64,000 nucleotides of DNA from Catenaria anguillulae PL171 (GCA_002102555.1 MCFL01000013.1:310001-374000); one strand, 5' to 3'. Positions 10,835 through 23,356 are shown, numbered from the stretch's first letter. Numbers and translations: made by a program. Notes: a model not told the origin generated them from the letters alone.

Positions 10835-13800
10835 TTACGAGTACTTGGTGCTAACAGCAACAAATACGTCTTCCAAACTCGACTGGCGCACACCCCAATC
10901 AACCACTCCCAGCTGCCCGCTTGCCATAAACTCAAATACGGCCCCCAAATCCGATGACGACGGTAATGGCACCTTGACCTTAATCTCCCACGCTCGAGAC
11001 ATGTCCGCCGCATTGAGAATGCCACCCCGTGCACGTTGCTCGGCAAGGTGCTCCTGATGATCGTGCTGAACACGCACGGCTTGCTGGTCCACGCCTAAGT
11101 GCACCGCAATCTGCAGCTCGATGCGATCCAATGCTGCGTTTTCGGCGGCCAGCGCAAGGTGTTGAAGTGACTGGCCAGTCTGCTCGGTGACAATCACGGG
11201 GACTTGCATGTGGACGAAATATCCGCTGCCGAACTTGGATTTGAGCGTCAGCTGGTTGCCCAGGACACGCATCCGGCCGCCAGCCATGATGCCGATGCGC
11301 GAACAGAGCGCGTCGGCTTCTTGAAGAAAGTGGGTCGTGATGATGATGCTCGAGGTTTTGGATTCGCGGATGCGGCCGAGCAGTTTCCAAATGCCGAGCT
11401 TGTTTGCAGCATCGAGGCCGGAACTTGGTTCGTCAGCTGTGGAAGGAGGAATAGGCGTTGGTTAACTCTGTCGGGATGTTTCACAAGAAGAATGGTAAAG
11501 CAAACGAACCCAAAATGAGCTGAGGCGACCCAATCACGGCAATACCCATTGACAAGCGGCGCTTCATGCCACCGGACAATGCATGCGCTGCCCGATGCCT
11601 CGCCTCCTTGAGCCCGACAAGTTCAATACACCGACTGACCAACCGATCGAGTTCCTGGCCCCATAGTGACGCACCCCGCAAACGTGCGAAAAACTGCAAG
11701 TTTTCCTCGACCGTCAAATCGCCAATCACCAAATCGGCTTGCGGGCACACGCCAATGACGGACGACAAATCCCTCGTTGTCGACAACTTGCCGCCCACCC
11801 ACACATTGCCTGACGTGGGGCGCGCGCTGCCCATCACAATGCTCAAAAAAGTCGACTTGCCACATCCATTAGCTCCCAGCAGTCCAAAAGTGAGGCCAGG
11901 GGCAATAGCCAGGTTCATGTTCTTGAGCACTTGATGCGACCCAAACGACTTGTTGAGCGACACGGCCTTGACGGCAAGCCCGTCCGTTTCCTTGCCGCCG
12001 GCAAGCAGCATTTCCCGCTCGCGGCGCACCTCGTCGTCCTCGTCATCCGCATCTGCGGCCGAGCCCTCGACATCCACCAATGGCTGTTGCGAATGCCCGC
12101 CCGTGTGTCCCTTGCCCGATCCACCACGAACCAACCCGGCAACCTTGGACTTGAGGATAGCAAACGGACTCTTGTCGGTGAACGTCATGAGTGCAATTGC
12201 CAGCGCCAAATAAACGGTGCTCATGGCAAAGCCTGTAAGCGACAGGCCCCATTTCGGCGTGGCCGTGACCACAATGGACCGCAGGCCGTGCGCATACGGC
12301 AGTGGCGGGAACAGCAGCGATGCCAAGAACGATGGCGTGTCACCCGTGATAAGCAGCGATGCAGAGACGACCGTGGCGACGGGTGGGAACAGGAACGAGA
12401 TGAGGCGTGCCATGGTCACGGACGAAAGGATGCTGGCGAGCAAGAAGGCCATGGAGATGGACCCGTGGATGGCAATGAGCGTGAGGAGCAGGTACGAGAC
12501 AATGGACGCCGTGGGGATGTAGATGGCGACAATGACGATGGATGCGACAAGTGACGGAAGCGTGAGCGACAAGGCGAACAAGTAGTGGCCCAGCCAGCAA
12601 GCAGCAACGCTGAGGCCGTTGACGCGATAGAATTCAAACAGTCGCGCCTCCTTTTCGTAAAACGGAAGCAAGAGGTAGCTGAAAAAGAGAACGTAAAACG
12701 ACATGGGCATCATGAACGTGATGAGTGCTGGAATCGCCCGCGGCGCACTGACAGTGGGCACTGTCCGCAAGTTGGCAAACACGCCTTCGTTGGTCCTTGT
12801 GACTGCACGCAACTGCGCAATAGTTGTGCCTTGCAGCAGCTCATGCAACTTGCCGTCAATGGACGACATGGAGATGGCGCTGATGGATTCCGGATCGGCT
12901 TGCGAAAGGAACTGGTTGAGGTTTTGCTGAGCGGTTGGCGCATACCCCGTGGGCGTGACAACAAGGCAAGACGAGCCGTTGGCGGCAGGGCGGGCAATCG
13001 AAAGATAATGCCGGGTCCCATAGTTCAAGAGCGGAACGACAATGTGAATATCCGAGGAGCGTGCAGAAAACGAGTTGATTTTCATGGCATAGTCGGGTAG
13101 CAAGCCGTCAAACTCGACCTTGGGCTCCACATTCGTGTCGCCCTGGTACACCTTGTCCTCTTCGTTGTACGACACACGGAACTTGCACTGCGGCGAAGCC
13201 GGCTGCGCGGCACTGGCCATACGCTGCACGTTGCTCTTAATGACCGCCACGGGATCCTCGGCCATCTTGCGAATTGCCGGTGCCGAAACATTCATCCCGG
13301 GCCCAAAGAGTGAGACGAGCGACCATAAGGGCGGATTGGTGTTGGATAACAACGAGTCAGCAGCAGCAGCATCGCCCTGCACCCAGTACCGCGCGCCCGT
13401 CGATGATCCACCCTGATACGTGCTCGGCAACCTGAAATCGCCAACGACACATGCCAGATTCAATCCGGGAACGCAAGCGCCCGCCGATTTCACAAACTGT
13501 TGCCTCGGCACACTCAAATCACACGTCTCGTCAAAGTTTGTGCGAGCCGTATCGCCATTGGGATCGCCATCCGACTGCTTGCGAACCGCCGCATACCCGC
13601 CTGGGCACACCGTCTCCCTGGCTAAATCCATGAGCTGGACGTATCCAAACAAGACGAGGACCACAAGCGCAAACGTGGCAATCGTGGCTTTTGGTTGGTG
13701 CATCTGGAACGCCCAATCCTTGGCCATGACTGCCGCAATCTGGTGTGCAAGCGACTTTTTCGGCGTAAACTTTGGCAACTCGAACGGCTGCAAATCACCA

Positions 13801-16800
13801 TCGTTGGCCGACGCGCCGTCCGTAGCATTCACACCTGCGGCCGCGTCTCGCTCGGCCTTTGCCTGCTCGGCGACCGTCAAAAACACTTGCTCGAGTGTCT
13901 CGTTGGAAATCTCCCACCCTTGGACCATGGCCACGCGCTTTGGGTCGTCTGACCGCAAAAAGCGCACGAGCGGCGTCACAGTCGAGGATTTCGGGATGGT
14001 TGCCGAGAACATGTCGGTGGAGCGTTGGACGAGCGTGGCTTCGGGCGCATGTGCGCAAACAAGATCGCGCATGTCGGCCAGGGGGACGTGGCCGTCGGTA
14101 AGCAGCGTGACTTCGTAGCCAGACCCGTACTTTGACTTGAGAGCAAGCGAAGAGCCCGTGGCTTTGACTTGGCCGTCGTCAATGATACAGATTTCGTCAC
14201 CAAGCGAATCGGCTTCGTCGAGAAGATGAGTGGTGAGGATGACGGCGGCGTGGGACTTGAGCGTTTGGATGAACTTGTGCACCTTGAGGCGGTTAATTGG
14301 ATCGAGAGAAGATGTTGGTTCGTCTGGTAGCCGCAATCGCCGCGACCGCGATGAATTTGCCACAGAGTGTGTCAGCTCACGATGGGAGGCGAGAAAGGGG
14401 AGCAAAAACGCGACGTACCGAGAATGCAAAGTGGGGGCTCGCCAATTGAGCACAGCACAACGCACAACCGCTTGCGCATACCGCCCGAGAATGTCCCGAC
14501 TTGGCCATCTGCATTGCCCTCAAGCCCAACCTGCGTCAAGCGATCCGTGACGTACTCTGGCGTGCACTTGACCGTATTCTTGAATGCCGCATACAATTGA
14601 ACATGCTCGGCCGCCGTCAACAACGGCCACGTAATGTCGCTCTGCGTAACAACACCAATCGTCTGCTGAATCTTTGCCAAGTTGGCCGTTCCAAACACTG
14701 ACACAGCGCCCGCATCGGGGCGAAAGAGGCCAGTAATCATGGAAATGCTTGTCGACTTGCCCGCTCCGTTCGTGCCGAGAAGCGCAAGCACGCGGCCCTT
14801 GCGTACCGTCAGAGACACGTCCTTGACTGCCTTGACGGTTCTGCGCTTGATGATGCCCGCCGTGAACGACTTTTTCAAGTTGCGCACCACCAGCGCTTGC
14901 TCGCGCTCGGCCTCAGCATTCACCTGTGCATCGCCATCTTGACCAAGACCCCAGTACCCGCGCGTGAACGGGAACCACAATGGGTAAGGCCCGCCGACCA
15001 CCTGGTTGATGTATGCAGTCAGCGCAAACGTGGCTAAAACAAGCCCGAGCGTCGACAACATGGTGGCCTGCGTGCTAACGGTCGTGTACTTGTACTTGGC
15101 CTTTGCCACGCGGTCAAACTCCTCAAATGTGCGCGACACATAGACACCGGCATTGGCCCACGTGACGACGCCACGGGTGCGCTGCGGGCCCACGTCAATG
15201 TACGTTGACAGCTCGGTAAACACCTTGCCCATGGGAATGAATGGGAGAAGCGCAGACATGAGCCAGCCCTTGACGGGCGGATCAAACATGCTGTGCCACA
15301 TGCTTGCCCTGGCGAGCGCCTGGGCCTTGGCTGTGGCGCTGCCAGATAGGTCCGAGCCCAGCAGGTAAATACTGTCCTGAAAGCCAAAGATGGCCGCCAC
15401 AATGATGCACGCCATGCACAAGAACCCGCACAGCATGTTGGCGGCATATGCAGAGTTGAGGGACCCGACAATCAGCAGGCCCACGGCCGTCATGTGCAGG
15501 CCCGTGACAAGGTACACGGACAAGATCACGTCCGGTCGCCAGGTGTAGAGCTGGAAGGATTCGGGAAACGCTGGGACGGCGAGAAGGGCGAGTAGAGATG
15601 AGGCGAGGATGAGGAGCGAGGCCGTCAGGTAGGTCGAGAGCCAGTAGGCAAACTCAGACATGCCGAGCTTGCGCAGGTTGGAGATGAGGCCCGTGGTCTC
15701 TATATTTATCAAACGTGGCGATAGGTCACGGTCGCGAGTGAGTGGAAGGATCTTGATTGGGTGCCGACAGTGAATGAAGATCATGGGGACATACTCTCGT
15801 TACCAACCATGTTGGACATGACCAGCAAGAGCGGACAAAACCCGAGAATGATAAAGGATGCAGTGAACGAGTTGCCGAGTCGTTTGGAAAAAGTGTCCTT
15901 GACCTTCTCCACGTCTTCGCCGGGGCCCGAGCCCGAAAGAGGGTTGTTGGAGACATCTTTTGGAAGCGGAAAATGCGAGAGCGACACCTTGAGGGTTGGC
16001 GCCGGCGCGCCTTCCATTTCTGCACGCTTTTCACGACAAGGCAAAACGGCTCCGGGTGAGCGAGGAATGACGAGAAGAATGAGAAGGCAGACTGACTGCT
16101 GCATACCGTCCGGACAATGGCCTGATCCAAATGGTGCTTGAACAGAATCGGCTTGCTGTCAATGGCAATGTTGGGCAAGACGGTATCGACAAATGTGAAC
16201 GACTCCTGCATCATGGGCCACAGAGTGTAGTGCGTTCCATTGACGCTTGCGACTCGCGCCTTGGCCGCAGCCATGTCGCCAGCGGGTATCGCTTGCGAAA
16301 ACGTCGGCGGTTGCTGAAACTGGGCCAAGAGCGGCGCAAGTAGCAGCGGATTGGGTCCTGATGGTTGCCGGGAACCGGCATTGGGCGATGATGCGTTGGC
16401 GGGGACTGGGAATGATGGCGTTGTCTTTGGCTGCGCAAACGTGGTGAATGCGAGCACAAAGTTGAGCGGCCGCTCAGCGAGAATGGCAGCTTGCCTGTCA
16501 ATGGCCGTCTTTGCAAGCTCATCCAGTGAGGGCAATCCGATGATATCCTCGCCAGCCTTGAGTCCAAGCTCGTTGGCCAAAGTCTCCATGACCTTGGAGT
16601 GATAGGGATCCTGCCCGGCGGGGGCCCAAAAGACCCTGGGCGTTGTTGTCGAGCATCCTGTGGGCGATGTGCACTTTGAAAGCGCTGCTGCGAGGACGGG
16701 CGGGTCGGTAGTTGAAACAGCGGCGGGAGCAGCGCCCTTGAAGGAAGCGGCAAGCGCGCCGCCCGAGGCAATGGCAATGAAGAGGGCAATGAGCGGGGAG

Positions 16801-16892
16801 AGAAGGACAAGCAAGAGTTGGATGGGCGACCGCGACAGGATGAGCAGGTTTTTGCGCGTGAGGGCCACGAGCTGCGTTGGTATGCTCGGCAT
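10835..16892 (-). CDS. Full-size ABC transporter, subfamily A (5 exons)
   Basis: A lipid or hydrophobic-compound transporter of about 1,904 residues with the order TMD1-NBD1-TMD2-NBD2. Exons, 5' to 3' on the minus strand: 16892-16107, 16026-15795, 15699-14419, 14323-11510, 11436-10835. All phases join. TMD1 starts with a first helix (SPIQLLLVLLSPLIALFIAI), a large extracytoplasmic loop, then helices from VGNEKTTGLISNLRKLGM. NBD1 has Walker A GTNGAGKS, signature FSGGMRKRL, Walker B ending ILGDEPTSSLD and switch LTTHLLDEAD. NBD2 has Walker A GANGCGKS, signature LSGGMKRRLSMG, Walker B ILGADEPSSGLD and switch ITTHFLQEAD. Both catalytic sites look intact. The ABCA subfamily is absent from Saccharomyces cerevisiae and patchy in fungi. 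The substrate is unknown. Confidence 0.93.
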
Positions 16893-18007
16893 GGTTCAAG
16901 TCCTTGTGGGAATGTGTATGGAGGAGTGTGTTTATGATGGGTTCACGCAAGCATGGTGCCAATGGGTGGATCAAGTGTAGGTAGTGTGCATTGCAGGGCG
17001 TCAAATGTACTTAATGTAATTCGAGGGTTGGATTGTATTGGATTGGAAATGGCACGCAAGTCTTGGCATTGAATTGGCGTCCTCGATTTAGCATTGAGTC
17101 AGTCAACGAGCCAGTTTGTAAGGTTCGAAATGGCTTTGTGCTTCCTGACCCTCAAAATGAAAAAACATGCCCCTTCACCACATGCAACACCCAGGCACCC
17201 ACGCTTCAATAATGCACCGGCAACACGGCAACACGGCATCCCCGCCACCAATGCCCAACGTCGTCGACCTCAGCTTTTACGACGGCTGTTTTGCCAACAT
17301 TCTGCCGACCGTATGTAACTTGCACTGCAGGCGCACATGGGCTTAGTGTTTGGCTGCTGATGAACGCTTATGTCAGTGTGTGTTTAATTAATGTCTTGGC
17401 ACAATTTCAACGATTCATTTCAATTCCCATTCAGCTGGTCGTGCATCCAAAGAGTTTGCACAGGACCGTGACTTCAGTGACTAACGTGAGATCTGGTCTG
17501 TTGCAATTGGCGGCAAAGCACGGAGCAGTGGCCAGGCACAGTCACCTGGGTGGGCATGCCGCCATGGGCTCGTCACAATTCACAAGTTGTCCCTCTGATC
17601 CTCCATCCATCCATCCAGATGCACACGATGGATGCGCAAATGACAGATGCAATACCGTAGTGCCACCTAAGGACGTCCGAAAGATCTACTCACTCGCTCG
17701 GATCGGACCACTCGGAACACGAGCATGCACTATGGAGTACATGGACGCTTCCCGGGCTCAGCAGCAAGCCGCAGGCAACTTTCTCGAGCGGCCGAGCGAC
17801 CTTTAGAGAACAGCCTTGTTCGCGCCATTATCCGCGTAAACGCGCACACGCCAACGGGCAGCGCGAGACATTACCATTACCATTGCCCGCCTAGCCTGGA
17901 CTTGCCGAGATGCGTATTGCCACCCCCTTCGCCCGTACCTTTGGTCTGCGCTCCGCCTCGTTTTCCGGTCTGAAAAGTCAAAGTATACCTCGAGGCCGGT
18001 CAAGTAC
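16893..18007. other. Intergenic stretch upstream of ABCA gene
   Basis: It holds the promoter side of the minus-strand ABCA gene and the region before the broken LRR-like frame. An open minus frame at 17803-18099 (containing RFVWYLVWEDGFRQHLVDP) reads like protein but has no start context or domain that I recognise; it could be part of the decayed locus next to it. Nothing else is seen. Confidence 0.35.
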
Positions 18008-19601
18008 TTGTTGCTCGGATCAACGAGGTGTTGGCGGAATCCGTCTTCCCAAACTAAATACCACACAAAGCGCGTGCGCAGGGCAAAGGAAATCGCCACT
18101 CAGACAGCATTCCTCTCATCATATCGGTACCTTGCGCCGTTCGTGGTCCTCAACGGAAAGCTGTTTCTCGCCTCGCTTGCGTCGTCAAGCAAACGCCTGC
18201 CCAACTTTGCCGGTATCGCCTCCTTGTGGGGACAGCCAGTCACTGCTCGCCGTGTCGGGCGCTTGGACCTTGTCGAGTATCCGACCCATCTCGTCCCCCG
18301 TGTGGTGATCGACCTCCTCGACTCTGGCGTTCCATTTTCACTCGATTCCCTCCGCAGCCACGTACTTGCATTGCTCTTGTTCCCCCACAACCGCGACCAA
18401 GTCTTGTCGCTCAACCTTCTCGCAACGTACCCGGCTGATGCTATCGCCACATTGCATCAAGCCATGTGCCAACACCACGGCCGACTCACCGACTTTGAAT
18501 ACGGGTTCAAGGGCGGCAACAGGTCCTGGCCGCTCATTTCCCCCGAACGCGCATGCACCGTGATCTTGGTCTCTGACGGCGCCTTGAAAGGCGGTGACGT
18601 GCTGCGCAACCTGCTCGCAATGCAACATGTCGAGCTGCATGGCGCTGGAGGGTTTTCCACTTAGGGATGGGCAAAGCCGCCAGTGTGTGTCGATCAACCA
18701 AGTCTTTATTGCGATTTTGGTTCCAAACTGACGCGGCGATCCTGAACAATCGCCGGTCAGGAACGCACGCTCGTCAGAATCGCCACCCTTTCACACGCAA
18801 ATCTTTGTTCACGAGCCACCCCACCTCTGTTTTACACAGCAAACGTCAGGATCGCAGCGCGTCATTTTTGAACCGAATCCACAATAACATTCCATCGGTC
18901 ACGCGCCTTGTGCTCGACTATGACACGCCCATCGACATGATTCTCGCGCGCCAAGTCCCCTCGGCATACTCACACCCGTCCCTAACTTCGCTCACAATCA
19001 CCTTTACACTTGCCGAATCACTCTTGTCGCACGTGCAACCACCAGCAACGTCGTCGTCACCGTCACTCGCATTCCCATACCTTTTGAATCTCACGCTCAT
19101 CAACACGCGGCCCGAGTCTGAATTTGTACCCATGCCCGACATTCTCGATCCAGCATCGCTCATTCAATGGCTGCCGCGGCTGCCCTACGAGCACATACCC
19201 GCGCTCACATCGCTCAGTGTGCCCGCCACCCACCGCGAATGCCCAAATCCGACACGCGCACACGTCCACGATCTTGTGCACCTGCTCACCACTTGCGCGC
19301 ACTTGACGCATTTCTATCGATCTCGCGTGATTGCACAGCGTGCGTAACGCGCCGAGCCGCCGTGGTCCCGACGCAATCCCACCTCCCGATCTCAGCGACC
19401 GCCCTATTTCAAGGGTGGTGCGGTCGGCGAGCGCGCTGGTTTGTGTTTCCCAAGCTGGAGGCATTACGGGTGCGTGAGGATGATGAGGAGGTGCGCAAAG
19501 TCCACGGGATGCATGCGAGTGCGCCCGAGTTGGAAACCATGGTGGTGGTTGGAAGCAACGCTGACGTGTGGAAACATTGGCCAAGCACGCTTCGGAGGTA
19601 A
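18008..19601 (+). pseudogene. Broken F-box/LRR-like gene (three frames)
   Basis: Three plus-strand open pieces follow each other in different frames. The first (18008-18664) holds YRYLAPFVVLNGKLFLASL and RLPNFAGIASLWG, typical of the segment after an F-box. The second (protein-like from about 18880 to 19320) holds IPSVTRLVLDYDTPID and HPSLTSLTITFTLAESLL, leucine-spaced as in LRR proteins. The third (to 19601) holds FPKLEALRVREDDEEV and APELETMVVVGSNADVW. The third continues the second after a one-base slip near 19315. No clean GT-AG pairs join them, so decay or sequence error is likelier than introns. F-box/LRR-like families expand and decay often in fungi. The F-box itself is not clearly visible, so the family is a guess. 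Confidence 0.45.
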
Positions 19602-20215
19602 GGCAGGTGGTTGTGACGTGTGGGATCCGTTCGAGAACGGCGCCGTGGCCAGCTTGTGTTTGCAAGTGACGGGCCATGTGGACGAGCGGGATGCGGGCGT
19701 GGCAGCCAAGGTGTTGGGCCGTCTCCATGTGTGCGCACAAGGAAAAGGTCAAGTGGAGTGTGAGCGGTGTGACAAGGGGGGGGGGGGGCGCAGCGGTTGG
19801 GCAATGTGGAGCGGGTTAAGAGGGCCATTCTGGGATTACAGGGTCAAGAGGGTAATGGTGCGACTTGGGTCATCGGGTAGAGCATTCGAGCGGCAGGTAT
19901 GTATATACTGCTTGGCAGCGTGCGTGAATCTCGACTCCTGACCTATCTGTTCACTCGTCTATGTACATCTTCTGGGTCCCACCCAATCGCCAATTGGTTG
20001 GTTCCAATATCATATAATCCATCCATCCGTGTTCTTTCCTGTCCTTGTCGACGGCAACAGTTTGAGCCAGTTAACAATACCGAAACAAGGAACACAAATA
20101 CCAACCATGTTGACAAAGCGAAACAAACAAACAAAGCCGGGAAACGACGCACCTCGCGACCGAGCGTCGAGTGCGTACCCGTCAATCATAAAATCTCAGA
20201 CCCTCAGGCTGTCTG
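19602..20215. other. Intergenic stretch with a 13-base G run
   Basis: Contains a run of 13 G at 19776-19788. No gene is recognised. The right end is the probable 3' untranslated region of the U1-70K gene, whose stop lies at 20216. Confidence 0.4.
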
Positions 20216-21670
20216 TCAGTACCTGCGATAATCCCTGTCGCGCCTCGGACTCCGACTCCGATCCCTATCGCGCCTCGAGCTCGACCGATGGTCCCTATCC
20301 CTTGACCGCTCGCGCCTGTCCCTGTCCCGATCACCATACCGATCGGATCCGCCACGGTCGCGCGACCGGTCACGCCTGTCGCGATCGTACCCCGAAGAAC
20401 TGGGCCGCCCAGCGTCACGCGACGACGACGCGTGGTAGCCGCCAGCACTGCCACCACCAGAACCCATGTATGAAGCGCCGCCACTCGAGCTCGGGCGTGA
20501 CGTAAAGGAGCCGCCCGTATCACGACCGCCGTACCCGCCACCGCCTCCATTGTTGAACCCGCCCCTGAATCCCCCACCGCCTCCACCACCTCCACGGTTG
20601 AATCCACCCCTAAACCCACCACCACGACCAAATCCACCCCTAAACCCACCTCCCTGACCGCCCGCGCCGCCAAACCTCGACTCGGGCACCCGGACCATGC
20701 CCGGCGCGGGCGGCCCGCCCGGCTTGCCCGTCAAGTCCCTACCTGGATAATCTTGGTTCTGCCACTTGTATCCGTACCGCGTATGGCCCAACCCACCGCC
20801 CAGCCGGCGCGGGCGCCACCCTTTAACGGTGCGGCCGCGCTCAACGTCAATGACAATGCGGCGGTCGTCGATTTTCATGCCGTCGGCCGATTTCACGGCG
20901 GCCATGAGGTCGGATTCGCGCGCAAATTCGATAAAGGCGTAGCCGCGAGAGGTGTTGGTGGATGTGTTTTGGACCAGTTTGATCTAAGGAGCAGAGTCAT
21001 GTGATGTTTGTGAGTAAATGCACGAGGAAAACAATGAAGTGATGGCACGAATTGAGGTCACGGTACAGATTTGATGGCGCCGTAGGTCTCAAACTCTTTG
21101 CGGAGAGTTTCTTCGGTGGTTTTGTAGCTCTGTGCATGGTCAAACAGGAAAGGGGGTAGTGAGTAACAGACAAAAAGGGCAGCACCAAAAAAAAGAACAA
21201 GGCAAACCAAGCGGCCAACAAACGCGGTGCGAAACGGGTCGCTTGTTGCATTGGGATCCTCCATTGGATTGTCTGCGATCGGGAAACGAGTCAGTACAGA
21301 CAGCGGGCTGTAAAAGAAAAAGGGTATGACAGAAATGGCATACAAGTCTTGAGGGCCTCATTGATCTTGGCCTCGTTTGCCTTGACCTTTTCCTCCTTCT
21401 GTTTGTGAATATGACGGAGTCAGAGATGGCCTGCATGATCGCCAGCCTGGAAGGAATACAATGAATTACCAATCGCTCCTTCTTTTGCTGTGCCGTCTCG
21501 GTGGGGACATGGTCCTTGTCGTGGTTGCGCAGCAAGTCCATGAGCGAGGCGACGCCCGAGATGGAGCAGTTGCGGCGGTCGGCGGGGGCGGCATCGGGCG
21601 GCGGCAGGTGCTCGATGGGCGGGCGCGGCTGGAAGAGGCGCAGCAGGTTGGGCGGCAGGCGGTCCGTCAT
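20216..21670 (-). CDS. SNRNP70: U1 snRNP 70 kDa protein (5 exons)
   Basis: Core U1 snRNP protein that binds stem-loop 1 of U1 snRNA and helps recognise 5' splice sites. Exons on the minus strand: 21670-21470, 21398-21344, 21272-21208, 21129-21067, 20983-20216, giving about 383 residues. The U1-70K N-terminal region (MTDRLPPNLLRLFQPRPPIE) is followed by a Lys/Glu helix (KEEKVKANEAKINEALK) and the DPFRTAF segment leading into the RRM. The RRM has RNP2 AFVGRLSY and RNP1 RGYAFIEF, then ERGRTVKGWRPRRLGGGLG, a hallmark of the family. The C-terminal half is a Gly/Arg/Phe-rich segment, then Arg-Asp/Arg-Ser repeats. The frame is open upstream of the chosen Met through an Ala-Lys repeat coded by a CTTTTG-type microsatellite (plus-strand sense). 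It shares a short promoter with U2AF35. Confidence 0.95.
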
Positions 21671-21705
21671 TGCTTTTGCTTTTGCTTTTGCTTTTGCTTT
21701 TTGGT
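21671..21705. repeat. CTTTTG-type microsatellite in the U1-70K leader
   Basis: Near-perfect six-base tandem repeat, about five units, ending in CTTTTTGG. On the U1-70K transcript it reads as CAAAAG repeats right before the start codon. Confidence 0.85.
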
Positions 21706-21998
21706 TTGCGATTGCTTGAGCGTGCTGGCGAGCCCAAAACGTCAATCCACAAAAAAAAAAAACACGGGTCAACGAAGGAACCGTGATCGGCTGGGTGATC
21801 GGCATCAAGGATCCTGGACCGGGTCGCCGATCTGATCCAGCTTTTGAACCACAATTGCAGATCGTCTCGCCCATGATTCATATATATACTTACAAAATCA
21901 TGCAACGTTGAATGCCTCGATCGCTCATTTGGCCCGACCGGACCCTGTGCAATCACCTCCATCGCCTCATTCTTCACGTTTTGCCGTCTTCATTCACC
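21671..21998. promoter_or_regulatory. Divergent promoter of U1-70K (-) and U2AF35 (+)
   Basis: Only 328 bases separate the two start codons. The U1-70K side begins with about five copies of TGCTTT/TTGCTT (21671-21705), followed by an A run (about 21748-21760) and a TATATATA element at about 21884-21891, roughly 110 bases before the U2AF35 start. Both leaders and core promoters must fit in this space, so shared regulation is likely but is inference. Confidence 0.6.
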
Positions 21999-23021
21999 AT
22001 GGCCGACTATCTCGCCAGTATCTACGGCACCGAAAAGGACAAGTTCGTTGATCCCAACCCACTCACTCTCCACTTGTGACTGTGATACTCACACTGACAT
22101 GCGTCTCGCCAAAACAACACCATCAACAGAGTCAACTGCTCCTTCTACTTCAAAATCGGCTCGTGCCGCCACGGCGACCGGTGCTCGCGCAAACACATCA
22201 AGCCCACCTTCTCGCCCACCATCCTCATCCGCAACGTGTACAAGAACCCATCGCATGATCCCGCATGCACTCTGACTGCCCAGCAACTGCAAGACCACTT
22301 TGACCGCTTCTACGAGGACTGGTACACGGAACTCGCTACGGCCGGTGGGCCGCTCGAAGAGATGCACGTTTGCGACAATGTCGGCGAACATCTCATTGGC
22401 AACGTGTACGCCCGGTTCCGCAACGAAGCCGATGCCGCCAAATTGGTCGACTTGTTGAACTCGCGGTACTATGATGCGTGGCCCCTCTACGCTGAGCTGT
22501 GCCCTGTCACGGATTTCCGCGAGGCGTGCTGCAGGCAGCATGAGACGGGGCAGTGTAACCGAGGCGGGTTTTGTAACTTTATGCATCTCAGGCATCCCAC
22601 GCCCGCGTTGAGGATGGAGCTGCACGAGGCGCAAAAAGCCATGATCATTGCGCGCGGCGGGTTGGAAGGGTTGGGACGAGGTGCTGGCGGCGGCGTCGGC
22701 AGTGGACGTGGATCGCGACCCAGTACGGCCACGGCGGCCGGCGAAGAGCGGGAGCGCGACCGTGACCGTGATCGCGAGCGCAGTGGCAGGAGCACCCACC
22801 GGGATCGCGACCGCGAAGCGTATGATTCGGCGGCAGGTGGCGACGAGGTCAGACGGAGGGAGCGCGACGGCGGCGATCGCGACCGTGACTATCGCCGGTC
22901 TCGGGACTATGAGCGGAGCTCCAGGTCGTCGACGGGGGCGCCGAGCGGCGCGGCGGATGTGGAGCGCGACGTTCGGGTCAGAGAGGTTGAACATGTCGAG
23001 TCGAGTCGTCGTGAGCGCTGA
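21999..23021 (+). CDS. U2AF1: U2 auxiliary factor small subunit (U2AF35), 2 exons
   Basis: Recognises the AG at 3' splice sites as partner of the large U2AF subunit. Exons 21999-22042 and 22130-23021 give about 311 residues. The start MADYLASIYGTEKDKVN matches the family almost exactly, and the intron sits within the Lys codon before VNCSFYFKIGSC. First CCCH zinc finger: CSFYFKIGSCRHGDRCSRKH. The U2AF homology motif spans about residues 40-140 (ILIRNVYKNP, then YARFRNEADAAKLVDLLN). Second CCCH finger: CCRQHETGQCNRGGFCNFMH. The tail is a Gly-rich linker and long Arg-Asp/Arg-Ser domain. All zinc ligands are present. It is head to head with U1-70K, the factor for the opposite intron end. Confidence 0.96.
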
Positions 23022-23356
23022 ATGTGCGATGCCTATTGTTGTTGATTGACCGAGTTGGTGTGGTATCGATCTCACATGCTGGAACGATGATATCTTCCAT
23101 TTTTTTTCTCCCATTTCCAGTCCTTTTTTGCTCGCGTTGTTTGCGATTTCGCTCGGAAGCGAGCCCAGCAAAGTCCAGTCGGATCGGAGGCCCTGATCGC
23201 GGCGTATTCGACGTGTGAGCAATTTGCGTTCAAAACACATATAAAATAGCGAGGAGGACACACCGCGAGCAACTGATTATGTATTCATGTACGCCCATGA
23301 GCACCTCCAGATCTCTGTGAACGACCATCATCGCCATCCAGCCGCGCAAAACCGCC

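Noticed and set aside
20466-20657. Proline-rich plus-strand open frame
   Set aside because: Antisense of the Gly-rich segment of U1-70K.
22089-23261. 390-codon minus-strand open frame
   Set aside because: Antisense to U2AF35; Arg/Ala-rich text produced by the Arg-Asp repeat region and its GC bias.
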